From positions 11,037,666-11,101,665 of the forward strand of contig OZ024856.1 in the NCBI GenBank assembly GCA_964017155.1: DNA of 64,000 nucleotides, written 5' to 3'. The position numbers were made by a program, and so were the translations under genes. Of this stretch, positions 41,267-57,500 are shown piece after piece; the stretch's first letter is position 1; each line of letters starts with the position of its first letter. The DNA comes from Oasisia sp. SBJ-2009 (lineage: Eukaryota > Annelida > Polychaeta > Sabellida > Siboglinidae). The notes below the pieces were generated by a model. It was not told the DNA's origin. It saw nothing but the letters and a program-made list of their open reading frames with translations, and searched no databases.

Positions 41267-44257
41267 AGCGCACTGATTCACTATTCAGGAAAGTTCATCA
41301 TAAATACAGTATTATGATTCTACTGTAAGTAGCTGGATTGGGAAAGCTTCCTGTTCAAAACCGGGTTCATTTGTGTACATGTAAATAACCTATCCCTGAG
41401 GGGTCTATCAATTAATCAGAGATAACTGTTATCAGAGCCCAACCACTGGTGTAATTGACTGTGTTCCTAGCTGGGTGACCTGGTACATCTAGTTAGGAAT
41501 CAGTTAATGAACATAACTGCGAAAACGGGAGCATCGTGTATCGGCCGGGAATGCAGACAATGAGGCCAAACATCAGGAATGAGACGGTGGAATGTCCACA
41601 GGTTTGCCCAAGTCTGGATCAACATCACTGACGCATTAAGAATTAATCATTTTAATCAAGTCCCTACTGTCTCCATGGGAATTTCACCACTCGACATATG
41701 GCAGTAGACCATTGATTTGACACATGTTTACACCAGGAGCTGGCCGTGGGGGGACATTTGTTAGTGAATGCGTCTACATTTCTTATATTTTATCAACAGG
41801 ATTTGTAAAACGGCAGGAATCCAATCGTTCTGATCCTAAAAAAATCAATATTCTACAATATAAACTATACATATAATAATAGTAATAATAATAATTAGAT
41901 AACTTCTATTGCGCTTAAATCCTGAGAAACCAAGTCTTGAGGTGCATCAATACAAAATAACTGATCTCAGAGTCAATAAACAACTCCAGTTGTCATCAGA
42001 TTGATTGATACACCAGAGAGCTATGGTGGATAGGCACGGTTGTTAAAGGTATGTTTTAAATGACAGTGGAATTGAGCAATATTTTCAACTGAATTAACAC
42101 TAGAAGAAAGCATATTCCAAAGAGTAGATGCAGCTACAGAAAAAGCCCCCGTCCCAATACTGATATTGTCTTTAGGGACAAAAAGTAAATCAGAGCTAGA
42201 CAATTGAAGCTGGACAGGTTTTCTTACAGGAGTAAGGAATGAATGTAAATATGGTGGTTGCTCACAGGAATGTGCAGAGTAATGAGAAGCCATTATATAG
42301 AACCCCATAAAAGACCATCACATATAGCCCCATGATAGACCACCACATACAATCCTACGACAGACCACCACATACAATCCTACGACAGACCATATCATAT
42401 AGCCCATGAGAGACCATCACATACGACCCCATGAGACCATCACATACTGCCCATGAAAGACCATCACATACAACCCCATGAGAGACCATCACATACAACC
42501 CCATGAGACCATCACATACTGCCCATAAGAGACAACAGTCCCATTAGAGTCCATGCCCCACAAGAGACATATCAGCTGCTCCCGTGAGACCAACATGCAT
42601 AGAACTAGCCTCAAGAGTGTCATTAGTTGACTGTATTATATCCCTGGCTGAAGCTTTACTGAAACCTGGATTAATTTTAAAATCAATTTATTCTGAAAAA
42701 ATACAACTTATGGGTGACCCACTTTGCAGTGCTGCAAGAAATTGACAGCAACTGATGACACACAGCCAACCAATTAGTCAGGTAACTTAAGGTGGAAGCA
42801 AACTGACTGACATGTTATATCTTATCTAAGTCACAAAATAAAAAGGCCTGCAAGTATTACACTAATAGTATACATTAATAATACAGCAAGATTTACGTGT
42901 AACAACACAGATGCTTCGTTATCAAGATCACATGTCTAATTCGAAATATCATGATATGCATGCAAGCATACCACCAGGACATGAGTTCACTCATGCGGAA
43001 CTGAAACAGACGTGTGTCTGTGAACATTCACATTTGCTCTATTGTCGATGCCGAGTGTATGTGTCAGTTGGGACTCATTTTCAATTAAACTTATGCTGTT
43101 ATAATATACGTTATTTTCAATATGATTAAATTCATGTCCTGTATGATTACATTTATGTCATGTCTTGCATGAGAGCCATGGTAGGCTGTCTACAGTAGGC
43201 TGTCTACGGTAGACTGTCTACGGTAGGCTGTCTACGATAGGTTGTCTACGGTAGGCTGTCTACGGTAGACTGTCTACGGTAGGCTGTCTACGTGGTCAGT
43301 CGAGCTACAATCAATAAACGCTCGAGTAAAATACTCATTACATTACAACTCGTGTCAATGCATCAGCCACTACAGTCTCTCGCTGACACCAGGCTCACAT
43401 CAGGATCCACTCCCACAGAGAACTACTGACACTGACAAGGATCTGCTGACACTGACAGGGATCTGCTGACACTGACAGGGATTTGCTGACACTGACAAGG
43501 GTTCACCGACACTGAGAGGAATCTGACAATCACAATGCATCTGCTGAGAATGACAGGAATCCACTGACACTCACAAGGATCCAGACACTCACCGACTGAC
43601 ACCGACAGGGGGTTCATTGACAGTGGGCAGATCCCACACAAATTGTCACTACCAGTGATCCATAAACACAACCAGTGGCACACAGCTGTGCAGACTTCAG
43701 ACATAGACAATAGCTCTGTAGGGAGCATCTCCATTTGTCAACAAGTGCAACCTGTCACGGGTTACATGGCACCTCCTTACACAGTCCTCTGACAGTAGGA
43801 GGGTTACACTGAACTACTCATGGTCACTCAGGGTCAACTGACAATCACTAGACTATGTTCAGCCTTCAGAATCACCAGCAGCAGCCAGGTTGAGACAGGT
43901 GTAAACTCAGCTTCTAAGAAAGCAACTGCTAATACACAGGTTAATTACCCCAGTCAGCTAATACACTACTTCATCACAAGAGCAGGGGTCCATAGAGAGT
44001 ACAAGCAATGGGCAGGCAAGGTTTGTGTAATGCAGCTTTTGTTGTGGCAGGCATGTCATCATGGTATATTGTAATATGTCAGTCTGGCTGTGTAGTAAAT
44101 CACATAACTCATGTCCACTCACAGTTCAACTATGCAACTATCACAACCTAGCCAAGATGTTGGCATGCACAGGATTTTGCAGCCCCAACAATGTACAGCA
44201 TTACATATATCAATATAGATATAGGTGGTTAGTGGTTTTGTTTTCACTATGTGTGTG

Positions 44258-44289
<32 letters not shown>

Positions 44290-47200
44290 TGTGTGTGTAT
44301 GCGATGAGGAAATAGATTTTATGGTGCCTCCGCCTACTGAGTGGAACCAGTATCGATTCATACCGAGTCTGTCTTAGGAGACCAGATACATCAGAAATCC
44401 AAGATAGGTTTTCCCACTTCCCTACATAAGACCCTTTATTCCCACATGGCAAAACACCAGCTGGAAGGGACCAGCAGCTTGGGGCATCTGTACAGAGGGC
44501 ACCATAGGGAAGGTAAACAAAACTGTCCAAGTTTCAACATAACAACCAAAACCAGTCCCAAATCACCACTCTTGAGCCCCATGATTCAAAACCTTGTCCC
44601 TTTAAATGACAGTGACCACTACAACCACTGACACACTGTGCCATGACAACGTCCACCCCACCTAGTGCTGCTCATTTGAACCAACGTGGAGCACTGTCTG
44701 TTTACTTTGTTTACTCTGCTAACTTCACAGACCTCCCCTAAGTCTCAGGTAGAGTTCTCTCAATCAACAATGTCATCAACAATGTCGCTATTTACAAGAT
44801 TGATGCCTACTGTGGAACCACTGCCATTCAACTGCACACATTCAGTCAATGTGTGAGTTGTGAGTACTACGCAGTGAGTGAATGAATTAAGTGACCGACC
44901 CACACACCTATACAGATCACTCATGATTGTGGCAGCAACTTAGCAAATAGCAATAATTTGTGGGTGTCAGATTACCTGGTGGATGTGAATCACGAATAAT
45001 GTAGTTATAAATACGAACAGAGTCGACTCTATGGTTGCAAGCCATTTACTACTGTAATCAGATTATTTAAAAAAGCTCTGGTGGCCGTACCAAGAATGAT
45101 GACTGCAGCAATCATACACACTTTGCATTTTGACTGTAGAATTTCTCATAACTACAAGAACAGACTAAATTGTCTGTCACATGGAGTAACTTGTCATCCA
45201 GGCTCCAGGCCTAGGCCTTTATGCACGATAACATTTTTGTTAGTCAAAATATTGTATGATCAACACATCCATGTCAACTCATATAAATACAAGTTAATCG
45301 AGATGTGATCTATTGTGAAACAGACAAGAAATATGTTTGACATCCATTGTGAAAGCATAATTTACAACTTCTATGATTTCTGAAGCCCTTTATGGCTCCT
45401 GACTTTTTTCCCCTCCATGCTCCAATGGAGTTGCTATCTCGACACAAGGAGTTTCACCCATGCTAAAGACGGGTGGATGAGTCTCTACGTAAACCCAAGG
45501 TCTGAGTCACCACACAGCACCGCCATCCTGCACCACTTTCACTCTCACATTCCAACGTCATTCTGGTCTCCTAAACACTTCCTGGCTTCAGGCACAACCA
45601 CCCCATATATACCGGCCCACATAAACACACAGTTACATGCACTGTTCAGTATTGGGACAAACAACCTGTTTACTGCATATACTGATGACTACAGTGGGTG
45701 GTAAGTGGTTGTGCAAGCACTTGTAGTCTATCACTAATGTAGGTGTAGTATTGGTTGTACAAGCACCTGTAGTCTGCCACTAATGTAGGTGAGGTTATTG
45801 GTTGTATAAACACCTGTAGTCTGCCACTAATGTAGGTGGGGTTATTGGTTGTACAAACACCTGTAGTCTGCCACTAATGTAGGTGAGGTTATTGGTTGTA
45901 CAAACACCTGTAGTCTGCCACTAATGTAGGTGGGGTTATTGGTTGTACAAACACCTGTAGTCTGCCACTAATGTAGGTGGGGTTATTGGTTGTACAAGCA
46001 CCTGTACTCTGCCACTAATATAGGTATAGTTATTGGTTGTACAAGCACATGTACTCTGCCACTAATGTAGGTGGGGTTATTGGTTGTACAAGCACATGTA
46101 CTCTGCCACTAATGTATGTGGGGTTATTAGTTGTACAAGCACCTGTACTCTGCCACTAATGTATGTGGGGTTATTGGTTGTACAATCACCTGTACTCTGC
46201 CACTAATGTATGTGGGGTTATTGGTTGTACAATCACCTGTATGCTGCTACTAATGTACATGGGGTTACCAGTTGTACAAGCACCTGTACTCTGCCACTAA
46301 TGCAGATAACACAAGTGTTATGTTGACACTGTCTCTCAGACACTCCACATGTGTTCTAGGTGGCAACTACAAATGGCCAGTCAAACTCCCAGTTGAGCAT
46401 GCTCTGAAGGGTTGTCGTGACTGTGCTGTGAGCCACAAATACTTCGATTCAAGCACAATCACTTGGAACATTCTCACACAGAGTGTCTGGATCTCTCCAC
46501 CCGTAGTGTCACACACCTCATGGGCCAACGTGCCACAAGGACACTTGATAGTGTCCTCATATCCCTGCACATAACACTTCAACAAACACAAACAAATCTA
46601 CTCTCAAGTAGTTTCTAGTTTTCTACTGCACTTCCTCTTGCAGGAAATGAATAACAAAACACACCTTTAAACTATCATTTCCTCATAGCTTTATACAGAG
46701 ACCCATCCACCCATCATTTTGATGGGTACAACCTGTTGTGGATGGGTAGTAATATCACTGGACTGGTGATGGACCAGTAGAAAATGAAGGAACAAAAAAG
46801 GGCTTTAAAAATTATAGATATTGTCAGATATACCTTAATTTTTTTTGTGGTAATTTTTTTTTTAAAGTTTGTAAACTTGTTTAACAGTTGTGTTGTAACA
46901 TCCATGTGTCCACAAAAAAGGTGTGACTGGCAATAATTTGGTCCCGCATTAAGCCCTGTTAACTTCCCTGATCTTATGCTCTGGTTCACTATCTTCATGA
47001 CACCTGATTGTAACCCAGGGACTGGAATTAGAGTCAGCCTTCAAGCATTAATCAGACCTAGAATTGAGGGCTGATTCTGTTTCCGGAATCACTTCGGGTC
47101 TTACTAACACTTCATTTAATTCGTTAGAACTAATTAAATATCCAAAAGAGCAAAACCAGGATACATACATTTCCTTCAGCAAAGACAAGTGGCTGTATTG

Positions 47201-47602
47201 TGGAGTGACCTGAGTACAAACATCAAACAAGTGACAGTTGTCACAGACTCCAGCTGTGAGTTGTCACAGACTCCAGCTGTGAGTTGTCACAGACTCCAGC
47301 TGTGAGTTGTCACAGACTCCAGCTGTGAGTTGTCACAGACTCCAGCTGTGCCCCCAGCACAGGTTTGTGCGACAGTCACTGTCTGTTCAGGGCGAAGGTA
47401 GGACAAAACCCCCTCGGACAAAACCCCCTCGGACAAAACCCCCTTGGACAAAACCCCCTCCATACATAACTCCATCAGTACATAAGCTCCTTCCGGACAA
47501 AACCCCCTCGGACAAAACCCCCTCATCATAGATACCAGACTCTTCTTGAATTATCAATATAATTAAACTTAACTTGGCTTGTATGTTTGTGCATACTATA
47601 TA

Positions 47603-47661
<59 letters not shown>

Positions 47662-48616
47662 GGTATGTAAACAATTTAAATACATACCAAATATTTTATA
47701 ATTACTGGCATAAAAAGGTGCTATTCAAGCAAGTTACTCTCTAGTCTGGGTTTGTCTTTTGCCTGCCTGGCAGTCTGTAGCTCTGGGCAATTTGGTAACC
47801 ACTGTTACTATAACCAAGTTATGTTTGTGAATGTGGCTTCAGAAAATGGTGAAAGCAAGTTACCCTCTAGTCAGCCATACCATTCGGTGGAAATGAACAC
47901 CAGTGGAAATAAACTGACCAAAATAAACACTCTGATAAATGCAACTAGAAGGTTGATGATTGCAATAGAAATAAAATATTTAATCATTCTTGAGTCTAGT
48001 ATCACTGATGAGGGGGTTTTGTCCGAGGGGGTTTTGTCCGGAAGGAGCTTATGTACTGATGGAGTTATGTATGGAGGGGGTTTTGTCCAAGGGGGTTTTG
48101 TCCGAGGGGTTTTGTCCAAGGGGGTTTTGTCCGGAGGGGGTTTTGTCCGCACACCGTTCAGGGCAGACCTGTGTGCATGCAGCCAGGTGTGTCATAACAG
48201 GTAGAATTACCTGGAGCTGTCTGAGCTGTGGCAATTAAGACACAGGTAACACACCAGTCAATGAGCAGATCAAAATAAAGTATGTTATTACAGGAAATGA
48301 TACATTGTGTGGCAAAATTGGTTGAACGGAAGTGTAATACTTCATACAGGGGTCAATATGCAGCCTATTGTCAATGACTCAATCATTCACTTCCTACTGA
48401 ACTTGTTTACAAGTGGTGTAAAATACCATTTACAATTTAAAACTTGTTTACAAATGGAACCAAATACTGTATACAATTTAAAACCTATTCAGTGTTCAAA
48501 CTGTCCTTAATGCTGTCGGCAGTAAAACTTGAACAATGTTGAAGTATATGATATATATGGCCCTCCTCTAGACAAACTACCTACAGTGCACAGGAGGCCA
48601 TGGTTGGAGAGAGACA

Positions 48617-48654
<38 letters not shown>

Positions 48655-51600
48655 GTTCATTAATCAGCCAGTTATCATGGCAAGGTTGTGAAGACAGGCT
48701 TCTGGAAGTGAAATCAAGATAAAGGCAACTGGAATGAATGGAAGTCACTGCAAGGTCACTAGGGCTGAGGGGGTGAATTATAGGCTCATCGGAGTTATTT
48801 GTTAGTACAAACTGCGTAAATGTTTTTCATTTATAAAAGCCTGCACGTGTTTTTATATTTTGTGTTATGTTTGTCTGCTCAATAAGGGCAGGATGATGGC
48901 TGTTAGACACAAGAAACACTGTATTGTATGGAGCAGGTTGTGCATCTGGGTGAAATTCTCCAGTTTCAGAAATATTAAACCAAATTAATTATACTTGTAC
49001 ATACATAATAATAAAATTACATATACTTGCAGGTTGTGCTGTGTATCTGGGTGAAATTCTCCAGCTTAAAAATATAAAATGGCTATATCTGAGGTTGTAA
49101 AGAGGTTATTAAATAAACTAAAAAATATTAAACAAAATTAAATATTTAAATAATTTAAGAGTACATAAACGTGCGTTAAGCTTAAACCGAAAAATAAAAA
49201 TACAATACTAACAAAATGTAATAATGATACAGAGTTAAATGACTTGTACAAAGAGTATAGAAAGTTAGACCAATCAAACCAATACTGCAGCTCGACTAGA
49301 AACACTTGTTAGTGCGTAAGACGAGTAGGAGAAGACGAGACAGCAAGGTGATGGACAAGAGCAGCAGTGACCAGTGAGTGACCAGTGACTGACCACTCCT
49401 GTCTGACACAGGGTGATGAATGTGAGCCGCTGGAGACAACAACAAGGTGGTCAGAGGCTGGACTAATGATAATGGCCAAGGGTCAGTTCAGTTGTCCAGC
49501 CAAAACAACCAAAGTAGCCACTGCCCACTTGGGCCAGTGTGTGGCTCCCTCAGCCCAATGGTCAGCCACTGGTCAGTGTGTAAATGATGGGGATGTTGAC
49601 TGGGGATGTTGACCAGGGTTGTTGACTGGGAATGCAGATAGGAAGAAAATAGACGTGATTTAGGAGCTCACAATGAGCCTGTTTACAAAGCTGGGATTCA
49701 GGAAGTTGAAGGGAAGAATCCAGGATGTGATCCAGGAAGGGATGCAAGAGATCCAAGAAGATCAGTTCAATTGAATGGATCCAGGAATGTACCAATGAAG
49801 GGATCCAGTGACTCTCTGGAGAGGATCACAGGATGTGCCAATATAGGGATCCAGAAAGCGATCAACGAATCAACTTGACGTCTTAGATTATTGAAAATAT
49901 GCAATTATCTCAGATTCTCACATGAATAATTCATAAATATACCGAGGCAATGATTAAAGACCAGTGCTTATGTTGTAGGGCGACCTTGCATTTCCTCTGG
50001 GTGTGTCCTTATGGATCACACTTGTACATCCCAACATGGTCTTTGCCAGGCATACTGGACCATGTACATTAGGCATGGGAGGGAGGTGACCACCTTGGCT
50101 ATGAAAGGGTTTGCTTGGGGACTATATCAATATACATGGAACTATACAGGATGTAGCGGTCTGTGGGCCACACAAAGTATACATCCACACACACACTGGT
50201 GGCCACAACTGTACACACACAAATGTATGCAAATTGTACACCCACAACCACTGAGGGCCTTGGTAATTGTACAGTACACATCCATAGCCAGTATTAGCCA
50301 CTGACAGTGACATTCATTCAAACACCCGACAGTTACCCTGTATGAATAGGCGTAGGGTTAAGTTAGGGTTAAGAACAAATACTTCCTCTTCCTTGTTGGC
50401 GACACACATAGACAGTTTTTAACAACAAAGAAAGTGCTCTGAGCACAGGGAAGTGGTGCTACAGCAAGGGGGGGGGTGACACTGATCACTGGCCTTTCTT
50501 CCTGGTGGCATGACAGACAGTATGTGGGCATGAGGGCATGCGGGCATGAGGGCATGCGGGCATGCATGCCTGACAACATTACAAAAGGATCCCCATGTGC
50601 ATACTAACAAATCATTTTAACAACATCTGTTGGGAGCGTGTCTCAATTTTTTTGCCATTTCTAAAAATATCTTGTAGAATTTAACAACCGTGTAGAGCAT
50701 GGCATTGTCATGACAACAGCAACCAGTATCATTGAGATAGAATCTTAATCGATATATTTTTAATGTTATGTCGAAAAACATTCGCATGGATAACAATCTG
50801 CCTCTGTGACAGCACAGCCTGTGTACAGCCTGTGTCAAGTAAGACATCAGGTTGTATACATTCTACATTGTTGTATATCACAGAGAGACCACACAACAAC
50901 ACACTCATAAGAATGACATGGTCAAGATAGCAGCACGCTGATAAGAAACAGAAATAGAACAGAACCTGGTAAACAAACCAACATAGTTGTTTACAACACC
51001 AGGTCCTCCACAGTGTATGTCACCACTGGCCCAGTACTTGGTCCCTTCAATATAGGGCTTCATCGATAGTAGACAGATCCCTACTGGCCTAGTACACTTC
51101 CCACTGGTCCATGGGTTCTTAGACAGAATATGTCCCGATTGGCCTAGCATGTGCGCCATCCTTGTCTGTTTCAAAGTCTCACTCAACAAACACCACAAAG
51201 TTCTAGGAATAATACACACAAACTGGTACTTATTTCTATTGTGTTCAGTCTCTTATGCATTGTAGACAGACCAGCCATTAATGCAGTATATGTGGCCAGT
51301 ACACATGGCTGATACACGTGGCTGATACACGTGGCCGGTACATGTGACTGGTACATGTGACTGGTACATGTGACTGGTACATGTGACTGGTACACGTGGC
51401 CGGTACATGTGACTGGTACATATGACCGGTACATGTGGCCAGTACATGTGACTGGTACATGCAACTGATACATGCTGAAGGTACATGCACCTTATGCATA
51501 CATTTGGACCCTGAGCTGGTACATGCCACTGGTACATGCCGGGTGTGCCAACAGGACACTCAGCTTCCCGCTGCAGATGTTCCCATCTGTCTTCCTGTGA

Positions 51601-54465
51601 ACTTCCAGGGACAGGAAGAGTCGCCATCTGTTCCTCCTGCCCAGACCCACTCATCTTTTACCTCTCATGTCTTGTGTTACACAGCTGCTGGCAGTCTCTG
51701 TCTCCCTGAGTAGTCACTCGCCCTCTTGTAATCTGGGGTAAAGACTGGCTGAGGTTGTCAGGACTGTCATGTTGACAATACAGACAAAGGTGGACACTAC
51801 CGACAGAGGTGGACACTACCGACAGAGGTGGACACTACCGACAGAGGTGGACACTACCGACAGAGGTGGACACTACCGACAGAGGTGGACACTACCGACA
51901 GAGGTGGACACTACCGACAGAGGTGGACACTACCGACAGAGGTGGAAAATACCGACAGAGGTTGACACTACCGACAGAGGTGGACACTACCGACAGAGGT
52001 GGACACTACCGACAGAGGTGGACACTACCGACATAGGTGGACACTACTGACAGAGGTGGACACTACTGACAGAGGTGGACACTACCGACAGAGGTGGACA
52101 CTACCGACAGAGGTGGAAAATACCGACAGAGGTTGACACTACCGACAGAGGTGGACACTACCGACAGAGGTGAACACTACCGACAGAGGTGGACACTACC
52201 GACAGAGGTGGACACTACCGACAGAGGTGGACACTACCGACAGAGGTGGACACTACTGACAGAGGTGGACACTACTGACAGAGGTGGACACTACTGACAG
52301 AGGTGGACACTACTGACAGAGGTGGACACTACTGACAGAGGTGGACACTACTGACAGAGGTTGACACTACTGACAGAGGTGGACACTACTGACAGATATG
52401 GTCAATACTGACAGAGGTGGACACTACTGACAGAGGTGGACACTACTGACAGAGGTGACTGTTGATGGACACAAACAATATTGACTGATGCTTCAATACA
52501 GTGACGCTGAATTATATTCCATTTTATAGTTAACATCAACAGTATTAATGACCATTAAACAAGGTTGAAATAGCTGCTGGGCGACAGATCAAAACAAGTA
52601 AATCAGGCTTCAATCAGCCATCACTCTCCCATCAGACTATACAGGTGTAATGGTGGTGACGTTCACTGTTGACAATACTGGCTCATGTTGACAATACTAG
52701 TGGTGTTGACATGATAACTACATTACAGCTAGGCAATGATTGTCCAACCTTTCACAGTGAGCATTTACTCTTCAGGTACACATTGTACAAATGTGTGTAC
52801 AACTGAATACACAGAGCAATAACTGGCTGTAGCTTAGAATGGTTCATTAGCCCTGCACAGAATGTCTCACTGAGCCTGTCTCAGAACATACATAATCTCT
52901 GAGGTGAAGGTGACTCCGGGACATACATAAGACATTGTCAATGAGACTTGGACAGTTGACAGAGCCATGTGACATCAGCAGAGACAGCGTCCTGGAGTCA
53001 GTGGCCAGCCTGATTGTCACTTCTACGTACGTAATCAGCTTACTTCAACTATATACGAAGGTTCACGCGGATCCACTGAACTCGATTGGTGAACTGATTC
53101 TGCGTGTTTTCGACCGGACGATTTCTCAGAAACGATTCTATATACAGTGTATGATGGTTGACGGCAGAGTGGGTTAGTCAGAGACAGGGAAAACGACCAC
53201 CGTCCAGCTTTGGTCAAGGAGAGGTCAACAACATACATGCTGTCTCTTACTAGTCAGACTGACTGGACGAAGTAATATGAACTTGGCACAAAAGGGGGTC
53301 AGTGTAAAAGTATCCCATCCCTAGTGCCGAGGTCCATGAGTCCGATGGCTCCACTCACTTCTTTTTCACTTCCCTGAATCTGACCCACTATTTCGTGATG
53401 TACACTACGCAAAGGTTCAGATAAGGAAGTTATTTTCTAACTATCGTGTTTACTTTTTTCTGCAAACACGTCCTCCACTGGATGTGATGTTTAGCCTACA
53501 GGTCACCAACACATGTGTCAAGTAGGCAGTATGACTGCAAGTTGTAGTCTGCAGTCACATTCACTCAACCGTCATCATAATTGGTGACGCAGAAATTGAA
53601 CTGTCAACGGGAAAAAGTTTAAGACCAATCGACTGTAATGGACCTAACTGGTGCCAGTGTTTTCTTGCGCCATTAATATATGACATACTTTTTCAGTTGA
53701 CTCGAAGCCACAGTATACAATGTCATGTTAATAGACTCCCAGCCCAGATTGAACATTGAAAAGCAATAGTTTAATTCTGTTCAACCTTAGTCCTGGTGCC
53801 TGGCAGCATCTTGCCACGACTAGCAGCAATGACAATTTGAACAGAGTCATGCCAAAGACCAACGCAACTCTCTGGCCTAGTCATTTACCTAGTTGGCGTG
53901 TCTCAGATACCAGTGCTGGGTATCTAGTCCTAGTATTCACTGGCCCACATAACACACAGGTGTACACTGATCTAATCGGACACCTGCACTTGTTACACTA
54001 CATGGGGCCCCGCTGCTCAACTTTAGCATGATGAGACACCTGTATCCATGCTGGGATGCGTGTAATTTATATACTTTATTTAGATTCATGCTGTTATTTT
54101 GTTAAAATTTTAAATAAAAGAATGAAACAAAATTAATGTTCTCGAAATGTCAAACCAACTGAACTAACATCACTCCCCATCAAGCAAATAAATATTTCCT
54201 AGTGGTTGTCCATGAGATTACCGAGCCATTTATATCCTTATCCTTTAAATATAACATTAATTAGTGAGTTTGATTTCTTAACTTTCATCTCATGATAGAT
54301 AAGTCATGTCATCATAATATTTATTTTCGCTGGAATACATATGAGTGTTCACATTTAATAAAATAAGCTTCAATGCATATAATTTATATCCTTAAAATTT
54401 GTAATGTTACCATATTAACCTCAATAATCTGTTGATATTTTACAAAATACATGTCATGTGTTTAT

Positions 54466-54536
<71 letters not shown>

Positions 54537-57500
54537 CATATTGTCAATAAATGTTCATGCAATGTTGACAGATGCCGTAATCAAAGTTAATTACTTTTTA
54601 TTTATGTTTTTATCTTGTGTCATATGACAGTTGATATAACACATTTATAACTCTCTAAATAATATAAACCTTTGCACTTCTGAGCAGTCTGAGATTGACA
54701 AGTCCCCAGGATACAACCATGGCCCATGTGCGGTCAAGCGTGTCCATTTACTGTCTCGGTTCAATGAACCACCTTGTATACAGACCATACAGCCACCTAC
54801 TGTACAAACAAGCGCAGTCGCCTATAGCATATTCATGAAGACTTATGCAGGTTGCTGTCAATGACTGACACTCAACATAAATCAGTGACACACAGTGCAC
54901 GGCTGAATGCGGTAATACTGTTGATACAACTGGCCGATATATTTAAGCGCTTCATGAAAATGGACCGCCTCTCTGTGTGGTCCTTAATTCACAACATGAG
55001 CAAGTCAGATAAAAGTCACCATAACTGCAGTGGCAGCCCGCAACAATGTAGAAGCATCTAATCGAAGCACATCCCCTATGAGGCATAAAGATCCTCTTAC
55101 AGGTGATATGACTACCCTGTGTAGGTCCAGGACACACAGGTGTGTGTGGGATGATTTAATGTGACTGCCACCAACTGAATGGTAAATGATAAAACACTAC
55201 AACATCTGTGCGTGCGAACACAAAGAGCTGTGCTGGACCAGCTGTGGTGCGATCACTTCTCTTACCCCCCCCCCCCATAGAAACCCTCTGATGTGGGGTC
55301 AATTTATGGTGGAAATTCCTGTTTTACTTGACCGAATCCTAATCGTATGCTCCATCCCGCTTTGACCAGGGTAATGTGTCACCCACTACCCCAACAAACG
55401 CCTGACCTACAAGACAAACCATGACACAGTTTTCGTGAAGCTATGTTAACAAGACATCTCGGCAAACACCTGCATTCGATTACTTGCATGTTTCTTTTCA
55501 ATAAACAGGCAAAAAAGTCGTATTAAATCAGCGGAACATTGGCAGCCGTGCTGGGACTGCACACTGAATGCCTGGCAACCAGAGCTGGGCAATGTCATTT
55601 TACTGCCATCAGGCAATTATTATGCATGTCATCTTGTCACAACTAAATCAACTGTCAGGTCTAAATATAGACACAGTCAAGGTACACCACACAAGGTCTT
55701 ACGAAGTCATGACCATCTGATCAACTTGGACCATTCACACATTGGGACCATTTAGTATTGTTTCACATGAATCACAGGACCTCTCAGGAAATGGGTGGAC
55801 AAAAGGACCATTATTTTTTATGACACAGGATCACTCAGATAGAGGGAACATCTAGTGTCGCAAGACCATAAAAATATTATGAAAATTGGAAGACCACTCA
55901 GGATAAGCAAATGGACCATTTAATGACAGGACCACTCAGGATATGGAAAGTCACGAGTACCATCTGCTAACACAAGAACATAGTCATGACAACACATGAC
56001 AACTGTGAAATGATACATTACTAAACCACAAGAGATGTTTGTTTGTAAGTTACAAAAGTCTATATGCCGATACCATACAACATTAATACGTTCATTCAAC
56101 ATTGACAGTCGCCCACGCAAACAAACGCAGCAACCAGTAGCCATATTCCTAGAAACACCAACAACACACCCACATGACACATGTGTCAATAGTGACTGGT
56201 GCCCACACAGAAACACACACTGAGAAATTGTGAAGATTATTAAATTATTAAACATCCACAACCACCAAATCTACAACAAATCTGTAGTTCGGGTTCGGCA
56301 CTACACATAAGCAAAAAATACACAATTTTGACATCCTTTGAGCTGCACTGCATTATATTTCATTACAACCGCATTCATGAATGCGCATTTCCCGTGATGG
56401 AAATTCCAATCACCATTGTATTGTTCTAACGTAGTAAGATAACCATCATCAATACACACACAGCATTACGCCCATATGGCAGCCTGTTTGTGACTACAGG
56501 AAAACAGATGTATGACTCCCGGAGTGAATGATTCCTTGTCACCGGGCCATACATACAGCCCTGCTGACAGGTTTACTGTGGTCAAGTACGCTTCCGGTGC
56601 CCATGAATTAGATTTCTACCATTGCGGAGCTGTCAGCATTCTTGCAATTAACCACAGGCAGTCGTAGAGCGTGATAGTGGAACATGTGTCAGGAGATAGG
56701 TCACTATCGTCCAGCCAGCCGGGCCCAGACAAGACAACACACACAGACCTGTCCTGTGTCCACAAGCAGCTTTGTACAGCGAGCAAACATTTTCGCATGC
56801 CGGATACTTGATTTCATTTGCAATGAAAATGAGCACAGATCTGCCGCATACAAAGACCGGAAGAAAAAGGATCAACAAAGCCTTGAATAAATACAGCAGC
56901 TCGATCAATACAGGACAAGTACGAGAGAGAGAGAGCAGGAGAGAGTTGAGAGGGGTGTCTGGCTGGAGGAGAGGGGAGAAGGGGTGGAGGGGAGAGAGGG
57001 GCTGGAGGGGGAGAGACTCAGAGGATGGAGGGGAGAAGCTGGAAGGGGAGAAGGGCTGGAGGGGAGAGGGGCTGGAGAGGGAAAAGATGGAGGGGAAGAG
57101 GGGATGGAGGGAGAGTAGGTGGAGAGCGAGAGAAGGTAAGTGGGAGAGGGCGGAAAACACAGAGGCAGAAGGAGACAGAGGGGGATAGAAAGTGGGAGTG
57201 GAAGCAGAGGGGGAGGAGGGATAAGTAGATTGGGAAGAGGGACAGGGAGGGAGGGGGAGTGTTGGAAGGGAGAGAGGGAATGAACAACCAGACAGGCTAT
57301 AAAACTAAGTGCATTTTCTTCAATTATCAATACATACAATATCATAGAAATCTAGGTATGTAAACTCTGGAAAACTACATTTTGGATAAGTCAGGTGATG
57401 CTTATTCACTCAGGGATGTGCTAGAAATCTTAGTATGGCTCTCAAGTCAATTGTGCTTTGTTTCTTGTTGTGACATTATAAGTCAGTATTTACACTGCTG

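Noticed and set aside
46272..46574. 100-codon plus-strand open frame in SAMD4 intron 1
   Set aside because: There is no recognised domain, its start lies in the 47-bp array, and no splice context supports it.
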